Below, in pieces: positions 10,538 through 24,224 of a DNA stretch of 64,000 nucleotides. Under the pieces are notes generated by a model. The model was not told where the DNA came from, searched no databases, and worked only from the letters and a program-made list of their open reading frames with translations. The number at the start of each line of letters is the position of its first letter. Positions within the stretch are counted from its first letter, which is position 1. The DNA is from Posidonia oceanica (taxonomy: Eukaryota > Streptophyta > Magnoliopsida > Alismatales > Posidoniaceae): positions 66,902,001 to 66,966,000 of the forward strand of contig JAZBRS010000074.1 in the NCBI GenBank assembly GCA_037176725.1. The letters are read 5' to 3'. The position numbers and the translations under genes were made by a program.

Positions 10538-13156
10538 CCAAACTTTGCGGTCGATAGGTCCGAAACCAATCCATTCCGGTCGATAGGTCCGAAACCTATC
10601 CTTTCCGGTCGATTAGTACGGAACTTATCATCCAACCTATGGGTCGATGGATCTGAAACCTATCCTTTCTGGTCGATCAGTCCAAAACTTATCATCCTAC
10701 CTTTGCAGTCGATAGGTCCGAAACCTATCCTCTCCGGTCGATAAGTCCGTAACTTATCTTCCAACCTTTGCGGTCGATGGGTCCGAAACCTATCCTTTCC
10801 GGTCGATAAGTCCGTAACTTATCATCCAACCTTTGCAGTCGATGGGACCGAAATCTATCCTTTCCGGTCGATAAGTCCGAAACTTATCATCCAACCTTTG
10901 CGGTCGATGGGTCCGAAACCCATCCTTTCCGGTTGATAAGTCCGAAACTTATCATCCAACCTTTGCGGTCGATAGGTCCGAAACCGATCCATTCCAGTCG
11001 TTAAGTACGAAACTTATCATCCAACCTTTGCGGTCGATGGGTCCGAAACCTATCCTTTCCGGTCGATAAGTCCGAAACTTATCATCCAACCTTTGCTGTC
11101 GATAGGTCTGAAAACTATCCTTTCCGGTCGATTAGTCCGAAACTTATCATCCAACCTTTGGGTCAATGGGTCCGAAACCTATCCTTTCCGGTCGATAAGT
11201 CCGAAACTTATCATCCAGCCTTTGCGGTCGATAGGTCCGAAACCAATCCTCTCCGGTCGATAAGTCCGTAACTTTTAATCCAACCTTTGCGGACGAAGGG
11301 TCCGAAACCTATCCGTTCCGGTCGATAAGTCCGTAACTTATCATCCAACCAATGCGGTCGATGGGTCCGAAGCCTATCCTTTCTGGTCGATAAGTCCGTA
11401 ACTTATCATCCAACCTCTGCGGTCGATGGGACCGAAACCTATCCTTTCCGGTCGATAAGTCCGTAACTTATCATCCAACCATTGCGATCGATGGGTCCAA
11501 AACCTATCCTTTCCGGTCGATAAGTCCGTAATTTATCATCCAACCTTTGCGGTCGATGGGTCCGAAACCTATCCTTTCCGGTCGATAAGTCCGTAACTTA
11601 TCATCCATCCTCTGCGGTCAATGAGTTCGAAACCTATCCTTTCCGGTCGATAAGTCCGTAACTTATCATCCAACCTTTGCGGTCGATGGGTCCGAAACCT
11701 ATCCTTTTCGGTCGATAAGTCCGAAACTTATCATCCAACCTTTGTGGTCGATAGGTCCGAAACCTATCCTTTCTGGTCGATAAGTCTGAAACTTATCATC
11801 CATCCATTGTGGTCGATGGGTCCGAAACCTATCCTTTCCGGTCGATAAGTCCGAAACTTATCATACAACCTTCGCGGTCGATAGGTCCGAAACTTATCCT
11901 TTCCAGTCGATAAGTCCGTAATTTATCATCCAACCTTTGCGGTCGATGGGTCCGAAACCAAACCTTTCCGGTCGTTATGTCCGAAACTTATCATCCAACC
12001 TTTGCGGTCGATAGGTGCGAAAACTATACATTCCGGTCGATAGGTCCTAAACCATTCCTTTCCGGTCGATTAGTACGGAACTTATCATCCAACCTATGGG
12101 TCGATGGATCTGAAACCTATCCTTTCCGGTCGATCAGTCCGAAACTTATCATCCAACCTTTGCAGTCGATAGGTCCGAAACCAATCCTCTCCCCTCGATA
12201 AGTCCGTAACTTATCTTCCAACCTTTGCGGTCGATGGGTCCGAAACATATCCTTTCCGGTCGATAAGTCCGTAACTTATCATCCAACCTTTGCAATCGAT
12301 GGGACCGAAACCTATCCTTTCCGTTCGATCAGTCCGAAACTTATCATCCAACCTTTGCTGTCGATAGGTCCGAAACCAAACCTCTCCCCTCGATAAGTCC
12401 GTAACTTATCTTCCAACCTTTGCGGTCGATGGGTCCGAAACATATCCTTTCCGGTCGATAAGTCCGTAACTTATCATCCAACCTTTGCAATCGATGGGAC
12501 CGAAACCTATCCTTTCCGGTCGATAAGTCCGAAACTTATCATCCAACCTTTGCGGTCGATGGGTCCGAAACCTATCCTTTCCGGTCGATAAGTCCAAAAA
12601 TTATCATCCAACCTTTGCGGTCGATAGGTCCGAAACCTATCCTTTACGGTCGTTATGTCCGAAACCATTCCTTTCCGGTCGATAAGTCCGTAATTTATCA
12701 TCCAACCAATGCGGTCGACGGGTCCGAAGCCTATCCTTTCTGGTCGATAAGTCCGTAACTTATCATCCAACCTCTGCGGTCGATGGGACCGAAACCTATC
12801 CTTTCCGGTCGATAAGTCCGTAACTTATCATCCAACCTTTGCGATCGATGGGTCCAAAACCTGTCCTTTCCGGTCGATAAGTCCGAAATTTATCATCCAA
12901 CCTTTGCGGTCGATGGGTCCGAAACCAATCCTTTCCGGTCGATAAGTCTGAAGCTTATCATCCATCCATTGCGGTCGAAGGGTCCGAATCCTATCCTTTC
13001 CGGTCGATAAGTCCGAAACTTTTCACACAACCATCGCGGTCGTTAGGTCCGAAACCTATCCTTTCCGGTCGATAAGTCCGTAATTTGTCATCCAACCTTT
13101 GCGGTCGATGGGTACGAAACCAATCCTTTCAGGTCGTTATGTCCGAAACTTATCAT
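10538..13156. repeat. 2,619-bp tandem unit, copy 1 of 4
   Basis: Collinear with 2730-5348 at offset 7,808 and with the next copy at offset 2,619. Private changes include cctgtcc near 12861 and gaagctt near 12950. It contains trimers at 10538 and 11995 and the second-class half-unit at 12648-12676. Confidence 0.92.
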
Positions 13157-15775
13157 CCAACTTTTGCGGTCGATAGGTCCGAAACCTATCCATTCCGGTC
13201 GATAGGTCCGAAACCTATCCTTTCCGGTCGATTAGTATGGAACTTATCATCCAACCTCTGGGTCGATGGATCTGAAACCAATCCTTTCCGGTCGATCGGT
13301 CCGAAACTTATCATCCAACCTTTGCAGTCGATAGGTCCGAAACCTATCCTCTCCGGTCGATAAGTCCGTAACTTATCTTCCAACCTTTGCGGTCGATGGG
13401 TCCGAAACCTATCCTTTCCGGTCGATAAGTCCGTAACTTATCATCCAACCTTTGCAGTCGATGGGACCGAAATCTATCCTTTCCGGTCGATAAGTCCGAA
13501 ACTTATCATCCAACCTTTGCGGTCAATGGGTCCGAAACCTATCCTTTCCGGTTGATAAGTCCGAAACTTATCATCCAACCTTTGCGGTCGATAGGTCCGA
13601 AACCGATCCATTCCAGTCGTTAAGTACGAAACTTATCATCCAACCTTTGCGGTCGATGGGTCCGAAACCTATCCTTTCCGGTCGATAAGTCCGAAACTTA
13701 TCATCCAACCTTTGCTGTCGATAGGTCTGAAAACTATCCTTTCCGGTCGATTAGTCCGAAACTTATCATCCAACCTTTGGGTCAATGGGTCCGAAACCTA
13801 TCCTTTCCGGTCGATAAGTCCGAAACTTATCATCCAGCCTTTGCGGTCGATAGGTCCGAAACCAATCCTCTCCGGTCGATAAGTCCGTAACTTTTAATCC
13901 AACCTTTGCGGACGATGGGTCCGAAACCTATCCGTTCCGGTCGATAAGTCCGTAACTTATCATCCAACCAATGCGGTCGATGGGTCCGAAGCCTATCCTT
14001 TCTGGTCGATAAGTCCGTAACTTATCATCCAACCTCTGCGGTCGATGGGACCGAAACCTATCCTTTCCGGTCGATAAGTCCGTAACTTATCATCCAACCA
14101 TTGCGATCGATGGGTCCAAAACCTATCCTTTCCGGTCGGTAAGTCCGTAATTTATCATCCAACCTTTGCGGTCGATGGGTCCGAAACCTATCCTTTCCGG
14201 TCGATAAGTCCGTAACTTATCATCCATCCTCTGCGGTCAATGAGTTCGAAACCTATCCTTTCCGGTCGATAAGTCCGTAACTTATCATCCAACCTTTGCG
14301 GTCGATGGGTCCGAAACCTATCCTTTTCGGTCGATAAGTCCGAAACTTATCATCCAACCTTTGTGGTCGATAGGTCCGAAACCTATCCTTTCTGGTCGAT
14401 AAGTCTGAAACTTATCATCCATCCATTGTGGTCGATGGGTCCGAAACCTATCCTTTCCGGTCGATAAGTCCGAAACTTATCATACAACCTTCGCGGTCGA
14501 TAGGTCCGAAACTTATCCTTTCCAGTCGATAAGTCCGTAATTTATCATCCAACCTTTGCGGTCGATGGGTCCGAAACCAAACCTTTCCGGTCGTTATGTC
14601 CGAAACTTATCATCCAACCTTTGCGGTCGATAGGTGCGAAAACTATACATTCCGGTCGATAGGTCCTAAACCATTCCTTTCCGGTCGATTAGTACGGAAC
14701 TTATCATCCAACCTATGGGTCGATGGATCTGAAACCTATCCTTTCCGGTCGATCAGTCCGAAACTTATCATCCAACCTTTGCAGTCGATAGGTCCGAAAC
14801 CAATCCTCTCCCCTCGATAAGTCCGTAACTTATCTTCCAACCTTTGCGGTCGATGGGTCCGAAACATATCCTTTCCGGTCGATAAGTCCGTAACTTATCA
14901 TCCAACCTTTGCAATCGATGGGACCGAAACCTATCCTTTCCGTTCGATCAGTCCGAAACTTATCATCCAACCTTTGCTGTCAATAGGTCCGAAACCAAAC
15001 CTCTCCCCTCGATAAGTCCGTAACTTATCTTCCAACCTTTGCGGTCGATGGGTCCGAAACATATCCTTTCCGGTCGATAAGTCCGTAACTTATCATCCAA
15101 CCTTTGCAATCGATGGGACCGAAACCTATCCTTTCCGGTCGATAAGTCCGAAACTTATCATCCAACCTTTGCGGTCGATGGGTCCGAAACCTATCCTTTC
15201 CGGTCGATAAGTCCAAAAATTATCATCCAACCTTTGCGGTCGATAGGTCCGAAACCTATCCTTTCCGGTCGTTATGTCCGAAACCATTCCTTTCCGGTCG
15301 ATAAGTCCGTAATTTATCATCCAACCAATGCGGTCGACGGGTCCGAAGCCTATCCTTTCTGGTCGATAAGTCCGTAACTTATCATCCAACCTCTGCGGTC
15401 GATGGGACCGAAACCTATCCTTTCCGGTCGATAAGTCCGTAACTTATCATCCAACCTTTGCGATCGATGGGTCCAAAACCTATCCTTTCCGGTCGATAAG
15501 TCCGAAATTTATCATCCAACCTTTGCGGTCGATGGGTCCGAAACCAATCCTTTCCGGTCGATAAGTCTGAAACTTATCATCCATCCATTGCGGTCGAAGG
15601 GTCCGAATCCTATCCTTTCCGGTCGATAAGTCCGAAACTTTTCACACAACCATCGCGGTCGTTAGGTCCGAAACCTATCCTTTCCGGTCGATAAGTCCGT
15701 AATTTGTCATCCAACCTTTGCGGTCGATGGGTACGAAACCAATCCTTTCAGGTCGTTATGTCCGAAACTTATCAT
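13157..15775. repeat. 2,619-bp tandem unit, copy 2 of 4
   Basis: Near-identical to its neighbours. Its first trimer block carries tagtatgg, ctctggg and gatcggtcc, shared only with copy 3. Private changes include ggtcggtaag near 14136 and tgtcaatagg near 14980. Confidence 0.93.
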
Positions 15776-18394
15776 CCAACTTTTGCGGTCGATAGGTCCG
15801 AAACCTATCCATTCCGGTCGATAGGTCCGAAACCTATCCTTTCCGGTCGATTAGTATGGAACTTATCATCCAACCTCTGGGTCGATGGATCTGAAACCAA
15901 TCCTTTCCGGTCGATCGGTCCGAAACTTATCATCCAACCTTTGCAGTCGATAGGTCCGAAACCTATCCTCTCCGGTCGATAAGTCCGTAACTTATCTTCC
16001 AACCTTTGCGGTCGATGGGTCCGAAACCTATCCTTTCCGGTCGATAAGTCCGTAACTTATCATCCAACCTTTGCAGTCGATGGGACCGAAATCTATCCTT
16101 TCCGGTCGATAAGTCCGAAACTTATCATCCAACCTTTGCGGTCAATGGGTCCGAAACCTATCCTTTCCGGTTGATAAGTCCGAAACTTATCATCCAACCT
16201 TTGCGGTCGATAGGTCCGAAACCGATCCATTCCAGTCGTTAAGTACGAAACTTATCATCCAACCTTTGCGGTCGATGGGTCCGAAACCTATCCTTTCCGG
16301 TCGATAAGTCCGAAACTTATCATCCAACCTTTGCTGTCGATAGGTCTGAAAACTATCCTTTCCGGTCGATTAGTCCGAAACTTATCATCCAACCTTTGGG
16401 TCAATGGGTCCGAAACCTATCCTTTCCGGTCGATAAGTCCGAAACTTATCATCCAGCCTTTGCGGTCGATAGGTCCGAAACCAATCCTCTCCGGTCGATA
16501 AGTCCGTAACTTTTAATCCAACCTTTGCGGACGATGGGTCCGAAACCTATCCGTTCCGGTCGATAAGTCCGTAACTTATCATCCAACCAATGCGGTCGAT
16601 GGGTCCGAAGCCTATCCTTTCTGGTCGATAAGTCCGTAACTTATCATCCAACCTCTGCGGTCGATGGGACCGAAACCTATCCTTTCCGGTCGATAAGTCC
16701 GTAACTTATCATCCAACCATTGCGATCGATGGGTCCAAAACCTATCCTTTCCGGTCGATAAGTCCGTAATTTATCATCCAACCTTTGCGGTCGATGGGTC
16801 CGAAACCTATCCTTTCCGGTCGATAAGTCCGTAACTTATCATCCATCCTCTGCGGTCAATGAGTTCGAAACCTATCCTTTCCGGTCGATAAGTCCGTAAC
16901 TTATCATCCAACCTTTGCGGTCGATGGGTCCGAAACCTATCCTTTTCGGTCGATAAGTCCGAAACTTATCATCCAACCTTTGTGGTCGATAGGTCCGAAA
17001 CCTATCCTTTCTGGTCGATAAGTCTGAAACTTATCATCCATCCATTGTGGTCGATGGGTCCGAAACCTATCCTTTCCGGTCGATAAGTCCGAAACTTATC
17101 ATACAACCTTCGCGGTCGATAGGTCCGAAACTTATCCTTTCCAGTCGATAAGTCCGTAATTTATCATCCAACCTTTGCGGTCGATGGGTCCGAAACCAAA
17201 CCTTTCCAGTCGTTATGTCCGAAACTTATCATCCAACCTTTGCGGTCGATAGGTGCGAAAACTATACATTCCGGTCGATAGGTCCTAAACCATTCCTTTC
17301 CGGTCGATTAGTACGGAACTTATCATCCAACCTATGGGTCGATGGATCTGAAACCTATCCTTTCCGGTCGATCAGTCCGAAACTTATCATCCAACCTTTG
17401 CAGTCGATAGGTCCGAAACCAATCCTCTCCCCTCGATAAGTCCGTAACTTATCTTCCAACCTTTGCGGTCGATGGGTCCGAAACATATCCTTTCCGGTCG
17501 ATAAGTCCGTAACTTATCATCCAACCTTTGCAATCGATGGGACCGAAACCTATCCTTTCCGTTCGATCAGTCCGAAACTTATCATCCAACCTTTGCTGTC
17601 GATAGGTCCGAAACCAAACCTCTCCCCTCGCTAAGTCCGTAACTTATCTTCCAACCTTTGCGGTCGATGGGTCCGAAACATATCCTTTCCGGTCGATAAG
17701 TCCGTAACTTATCATCCAACCTTTGCAATCGATGGGACCGAAACCTATCCTTTCCGGTCGATAAGTCCGAAACTTATCATCCAACCTTTGCGGTCGATGG
17801 GTCCGAAACCTATCCTTTCCGGTCGATAAGTCCAAAAATTATCATCCAACCTTTGCGGTCGATAGGTCCGAAACCTATCCTTTCCGGTCGTTATGTCCGA
17901 AACCATTCCTTTCCGGTCGATAAGTCCGTAATTTATCATCCAACCAATGCGGTCGACGGGTCCGAAGCCTATCCTTTCTGGTCGATAAGTCCGTAACTTA
18001 TCATCCAACCTCTGCGGTCGATGGGACCGAAACCTATCCTTTCCGGTCGATAAGTCCGTAACTTATCATCCAACCTTTGCGATCGATGGGTCCAAAACCT
18101 ATCCTTTCCGGTCGATAAGTTCGAAATTTATCATCCAACCTTTGTGGTCGATGGGTCCGAAACCAATCCTTTCCGGTCGATAAGTCTGAAACTTATCATC
18201 CATCCATTGCGGTCGAAGGGTCCGAATCCTATCCTTTCCGGTCGATAAGTCCGAAACTTTTCACACAACCATCGCGGTCGTTAGGTCCGAAACCTATCCT
18301 TTCCGGTCGATAAGTCCGTAATTTGTCATCCAACCTTTGCGGTCGATGGGTACGAAACCAATCCTTTCAGGTCGTTATGTCCGAAACTTATCAT
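15776..18394. repeat. 2,619-bp tandem unit, copy 3 of 4
   Basis: Shares the first-trimer variants of copy 2. Private changes include ttccagtcgttatg near 17206, ctcgctaag near 17628 and tttgtggtcg near 18143. Only a handful of differences from the neighbouring copies are visible over 2.6 kb. Confidence 0.93.
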
Positions 18395-21013
18395 CCAACT
18401 TTTGCGGTCGATAGGTCCGAAACCTATCCATTCCGATCGATAGGTCCGAAACCTATCCTTTCCGGTCGATTAGTACGGAACTTATCATCCAACCTCTGGG
18501 TCGATGGATCTGAAACCTATCCTTTCCGGTCGATCAGTCCGAAACTTATCATCCAACCTTTGCAGTCGATAGGTCCGAAACCTATCCTCTCCGGTCGATA
18601 AGTCCGTAACTTATCTTCCAACCTTTGCGGTCGATGGGTCCGAAACCTATCCTTTCCGGTCGATAAGTCCGTAACTTATCATCCAACCTTTGCAGTCGAT
18701 GGGACCGAAATCCATCCTTTCCGGTCGATAAGTCCGAAACTTATCATCCAACCTTTGCGGTCAATGGGTCCGAAACCTATCCTTTCCGGTTGATAAGTCC
18801 GAAACTTATCATCCAACCTTTGCGGTCGATAGGTCCGAAACCGATCCATTCCAGTCGTTAAGTACGAAACTTATCATCCAACCTTTGCGGTCGATGGGTC
18901 CGAAACCTATCCTTTCCGGTCGATAAGTCCAAAACTTATCATCCAACCTTTGCTGTCGATAGGTCTGAAAACTATCCTTTCCGGTCGATTAGTCCGAAAC
19001 TTATCATCCAACCTTTGGGTCAATGGGTCCGAAACCTATCCTTTCCGGTCGATAAGTCCGAAACTTATCATCCAGCCTTTGCGGTCGATAGGTCCGAAAC
19101 CAATCCTCTCCGGTCGATAAGTCCGTAACTTTTAATCCAACCTTTGCGGACGATGGGTCCGAAACCTATCCGTTCCGGTCGATAAGTCCGTAACTTATCA
19201 TCCAACCAATGCGGTCGATGGGTCCGAAGCCTATCCTTTCTGGTCGATAAGTCCGTAACTTATCATCCAACCTCTGCGGTCGATGGGACCGAAACCTATC
19301 CTTTCCGGTCGATAAGTCCGTAACTTATCATCCAACCATTGCGATCGATGGGTCCAAAACCTATCCTTTCCGGTCGATAAGTCCGTAATTTATCATCCAA
19401 CCTTTGCGGTCGATGGGTCCGAAACCTATCCTTTCCGGTCGATAAGTCCGTAACTTATCATCCATCCTCTGCGGTCAATGAGTTCGAAACCTATCCTTTC
19501 CGGTCGATAAGTCCGTAACTTATCATCCAACCTTTGCGGTCGATGGGTCCGAAACCTATCCTTTTCGGTCGATAAGTCCGAAACTTATCATCCAACCTTT
19601 GTGGTCGATAGGTCCGAAACCTATCCTTTCTGGTCGATAAGTCTGAAACTTATCATCCATCCATTGTGGTCGATGGGTCCGAAACCTATCCTTTCCGGTC
19701 GATAAGTCCGAAACTTATCATACAACCTTCGCGGTCGATAGGTCCGAAACTTATCCTTTCCAGTCGATAAGTCCGTAATTTATCATCCAACCTTTGCGGT
19801 CGATGGGTCCGAAACCAAACCTTTCCGGTCGTTATGTCCGAAACTTATCATCCAACCTTTGCGGTCGATAGGTGCGAAAACTATACATTCCGGTCGATAG
19901 GTCCTAAACCATTCCTTTCCGGTCGATTAGTACGGAACTTATCATCCAACCTATGGGTCGATGGATCTGAAACCTATCCTTTCCGGTCGATCAGTCCGAA
20001 ACTTATCATCCAACCTTTGCAGTCGATAGGTCCGAAACCAATCCTCCCCCCTCGATAAGTCCGTAACTTATCTTCCAACCTTTGCGGTCGATGGGTCCGA
20101 AACATATCCTTTCCGGTCGATAAGTCCGTAACTTATCATCCAACCTTTGCAATCGATGGGACCGAAACCTATCCTTTCCGTTCGATCAGTCCGAAACTTA
20201 TCATCCAACCTTTGCTGTCGATAGGTCCGAAACCAAACCTCTCCCCTCGATAAGTCCGTAACTTATCTTCCAACCTTTGCGGTCGATGGGTCCGAAACAT
20301 ATCCTTTCCGGTCGATAAGTCCGTAACTTATCATCCAACCTTTGCAATCGATGGGACCGAAACCTATCCTTTCCGGTCGATAAGTCCGAAACTTATCATC
20401 CAACCTTTGCGGTCGATGGGTCCGAAACCTATCCTTTCCGGTCGATAAGTCCAAAAATTATCATCCAACCTTTGCGGTCGATAGGTCCGAAACCTATCCT
20501 TTCCGGTCGTTATGTCCGAAACCATTCCTTTCCGGTCGATAAGTCCGTAATTTATCATCCAACCAATGCGGTCGACGGGTCCGAAGCCTATCCTTTCTGG
20601 TCGATAAGTCCGTAACTTATCATCCAACCTCTGCGGTCGATGGGACCGAAACCTATCCTTTCCGGTCGATAAGTCCGTAACTTATCATCCAACCTTTGCG
20701 ATCGATGGGTCCAAAACCTATCCTTTCCGGTCGATAAGTCCGAAATTTATCATCCAACCTTTGCGGTCGATGGGTCCGAAACCAATCCTTTCCGGTCGAT
20801 AAGTCTGAAACTTATCATCCATCCATTGCGGTCGAAGGGTCCGAATCCTATCCTTTCCGGTCGATAAGTCCGAAACTTTTCACACAACCATCGCGGTCGT
20901 TAGGTCCGAAACCTATCCTTTCCGGTCGATAAGTCCGTAATTTGTCATCCAACCTTTGCGGTCGATGGGTACGAAACCAATCCTTTCAGGTCGTTATGTC
21001 CGAAACTTATCAT
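18395..21013. repeat. 2,619-bp tandem unit, copy 4 of 4
   Basis: Its first trimer block has tagtacgg with ctctggg, intermediate between copies 2/3 and the outer flanks. It ends at the trimer at 21014, after which the sequence follows the right part of HOR A. Confidence 0.92.
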
Positions 21014-22984
21014 CCAACTTTTGCGGTCGATAGGTCCGAAACCTATCCATTCCGGTCGATAGGTCCGAAACCTATCCTTTCCGGTCGATTAGTACGGAAC
21101 TTATCATCCAACCTATGGGTCGATGGATCTGAAACCTATCCTTTCCGGTCGATCAGTCCGAAACTTATCATCCAACCTTTGCAGTCGATAGGTCCGAAAC
21201 CTATCCCCTCCGGTCGATAAGTCCGTAACTTATCTTCCAACCGTTGCGGTCGATGGGTCCCAAACCTATCCTTTCCGGTCGATAAGTCCGTAACTTATCA
21301 TCCAACCTTTGCAGTCGTTGGGACCGAAACCTATCCTTTCCGGTCGATAAGTCCGAAACTAATCATCCAACCTTTGCGGTTGATGGGTCCGAAACCTATC
21401 CTATCCGGTCGATAAGTCCGAAACTTATCATCCAACCTTTGCGGTCGATAGGTCCGAAACCTAGCCATTCTGGTCGATAAGTCCGTAACTTATCATCCAA
21501 CCTTTGCGGTCGATGGGTCCGAAACCCACCCTTTCCGGTCGATAAGTCCGAAACTTATCATCGAACCTTTACGGTCGATGGGTTCAAAACCTATCCTTTC
21601 CGGACGATAAGTCCGTAACTTATCATCCAACTGTTGCTGTCGATGGGTCCGAAACCTATCCTTTCCAGTTGATAAGTCCGAAACTTATCATCCAACCGTT
21701 GCTGTCGATGGGTCAGAAACCTATCCTTTTCGGTCGATAAGTCCGAAACTTATCATCCAACCTTTGTGGTCGATAGGTCCGAAACCTATCCTTTCCGGTT
21801 GATAAGTCTGAAACTTATCGTCCATCCATTGCTGTCGATGGGTCTGAAACCTATCCTTTTCGGCTGATAAGTCCGAAACTTATCAAACCACCTTCGCGGT
21901 CGATAGGTCCGAAACCTATCCTTTCCGGTCGATAAGTCCATAACTTATCATGCAACCTTTGCGGTCGATGGGTCCGAAACCTACCCTCTCCGGTCGTTAA
22001 GTCCGAAACTTATCATCCAACCTTTGCGGTCGATAGGTCCGAAACCTATCCATTGCGGTCGATTAGTCCAAAACTTATCATCCAACATTTGCGGTCGATG
22101 GGTCCAAAACCAATCCTTTCCGGTCGATAAGTCCGTAACTTCTTATCCATCCTTTGCAGTCGATAGGTCCGAAACCTATCCATTCCAGTCGTTAAGTCCG
22201 AAACTTATCATCCAACCTTTGCGGTCGATGGGTCCGAAACCTATCCTTTCCGGTCGATAAGTCCGAAACTTATCACCCAACCTTTGCGGTCGATAGGTCT
22301 GAAACCAGTCCTTTCCGGTCGATTAGTCCGAAACTTATCATCCAACCTTTGGGTCGATGGGTCCGAAACCTATCCTTTCCGGTCGATATGTCCGAAACTT
22401 ACCATCCAGCCTTTGCGGTCGATAGGTCCGAAACCAATCCTCTCCTGTCGATAAGTCCGTAACTTATCATCCAACCTTTGCGGTCGATGGGTCTGAAACC
22501 TATCCGTTCCGGTCGATAAGTCCGTAACTTATCATCCAACCAATGCGGTCGAAGGGTCCGAAGCCTATCCTTTCTGGTCGATAAGTCCGTAACTTATCAT
22601 CCAACCACTGCGGTCGATGGGACCGAAACCAATCCTTTCCGGTCGATAAGTCCGTAACTTATCATCCAACCTATGCGGTCGATGGGTCCGAAACCTATCC
22701 TTTCCGGTCGATAAGTCCGTAATTTATCATCCAACCATTGCGGTCGATGGGTCCGAAAACTATCCTTTCCGGTCGATAAGTCCGTAACTTATCATCCAAC
22801 CTCTGCGGTCAATGAGTTCGAAACCTATCCTTTCCGGTCGATAAGTCCGTAACTTAACATCCAACCATTGCGGTCGATGGGTCCGAAACCCACCCTTTCC
22901 GGTCGATAAGTCCGAAATTATCATCCAACCTTTGCGGTCGTTGGGTCCGAAACCTATCCATTCCGGTCGATAAGTCGGAAACTT
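21014..22984. repeat. HOR A copy 2, right arm
   Basis: Collinear with 5349-7319 at offset 15,665, which equals 7,808 + 3 x 2,619. This shows that three additional 2,619-bp units were inserted in an otherwise normal HOR A unit. A private one-base deletion makes gaaattatc near 22915. Confidence 0.9.
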
Positions 22985-23314
22985 ATCATCCAACCTTTGC
23001 GGTCGATGGGTCCAAAACCTATCCTTTCCAGTCGATAAGTCCGAAACTTATCATCCATCCGTTGCAGTCGATTGGACCGAAACCTATCCATTCCGGTCGA
23101 TCAGACCGAAACTTATCATCCATCCGTTGCAGTCGATTGGACCGAAACCTATCCATTCCGGTCGATAAGTCCGAAACATATCATCCAACCTTTGCAGTCG
23201 ATGGGTCCGAAACCTATCCTTTCCGGTCGATAAGTCCGAAACTTATCATCCAAACTTTGCGGTCGATAGGTCCGAAACCTATCCTTTCCGGTCGATAAGT
23301 CCGTAACTTATCAT
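22985..23314. repeat. Deletion junction ending HOR A copy 2
   Basis: Compared with copy 1, 548 bp (8 monomers and one trimer half-unit with its linked short monomer) are missing before the marker monomer at 23315. The replacement contains monomers not found elsewhere, including the direct duplicate at 23055-23184. The precise breakpoint lies between about 22925 and 23055. Confidence 0.75.
23055..23184. repeat. Adjacent duplicate of one odd monomer
   Basis: Two neighbouring 65-bp monomers both start ccatccgttgcagtcgattg and share the rare gattggaccg. They differ at three positions only, while ordinary adjacent monomers in this array differ much more. This is a recent one-monomer tandem duplication, the smallest exchange scale seen in the window. 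Confidence 0.85.
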
Positions 23315-24224
23315 CCAACCTTTGCGGTCGATAGGTCCGAAACCAATCATTTCTGGTCGACATATCCATAACTTATCATCCAACCTTTGCGGTCGATGGG
23401 TCCGTAACCTATCCTTTCCGGTCGATAAGTCCGTAACTTATCATCCAACCTTTGCGGTCGATGGGTCCGAAACCTACCTTTTCAGGTCGATAAGTCCGAA
23501 ACTTAACATCCAAACATTGTGGTCGATAGGTCCGAAACCAATCCTTTTCGGTCGATTAGTCCGAAACTTTTCATCCAACCTTTGCGGTCGATGGGTCCGA
23601 AACCAATCATTTCCGGTCGATAAGTCCGAAACTTATCAAACAACCTTTGCGGTCGATAGGTCCGAAACCTATCCTTTCCGGTCGATAAGTCCGTAACTTA
23701 TCATCCAACCTTTGCGGTCGATGGGTCCGAAACCTATCCTTTCCGGTCGATAAGTCCGTAATTTATCATCCAACCATTGCGATCGATGGGTCCGAAAACT
23801 ATCCTTTCGGGTCGGTATGTCCGTAACTTATCATCCAACCTCTGCGGTCAACGGGTTCAAAACCTATCCTATCCGGTCGATAAGTCCGTAACTTATCATC
23901 CAACCATTGCTGTCGATGTGTCCGAAACCTATCCTTTCCTGTCGATAAGTCCGAAACTTATCATCCAACCATTGCGGTCGATTGGTCCGAAACCTATCCT
24001 TTTCGGTCGATAAGTCCGAAACATATCATCCAACCTTTGTGGTCGATAGGTCCGAAACCTATCCTTTCCGGTCGATAAGTTTGAAACTTATCATCCATCC
24101 ATTGCGGTCGATGGGTCCGAAACATATCCTTTCCGGTCGATAAGTCCGAAACTTATCATACAACCTTTGCGGTCGATGGGTCCGTAACCAATCCTTTCCG
24201 GTCGTTATGTCCGAAACTTATCAT

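Noticed and set aside
10538..21013. Assembly duplication as the sole cause of the four 2,619-bp copies
   Set aside because: Each copy has private substitutions and the junction trimers differ in an ordered way, which fits real amplification better. Not excluded without reads.
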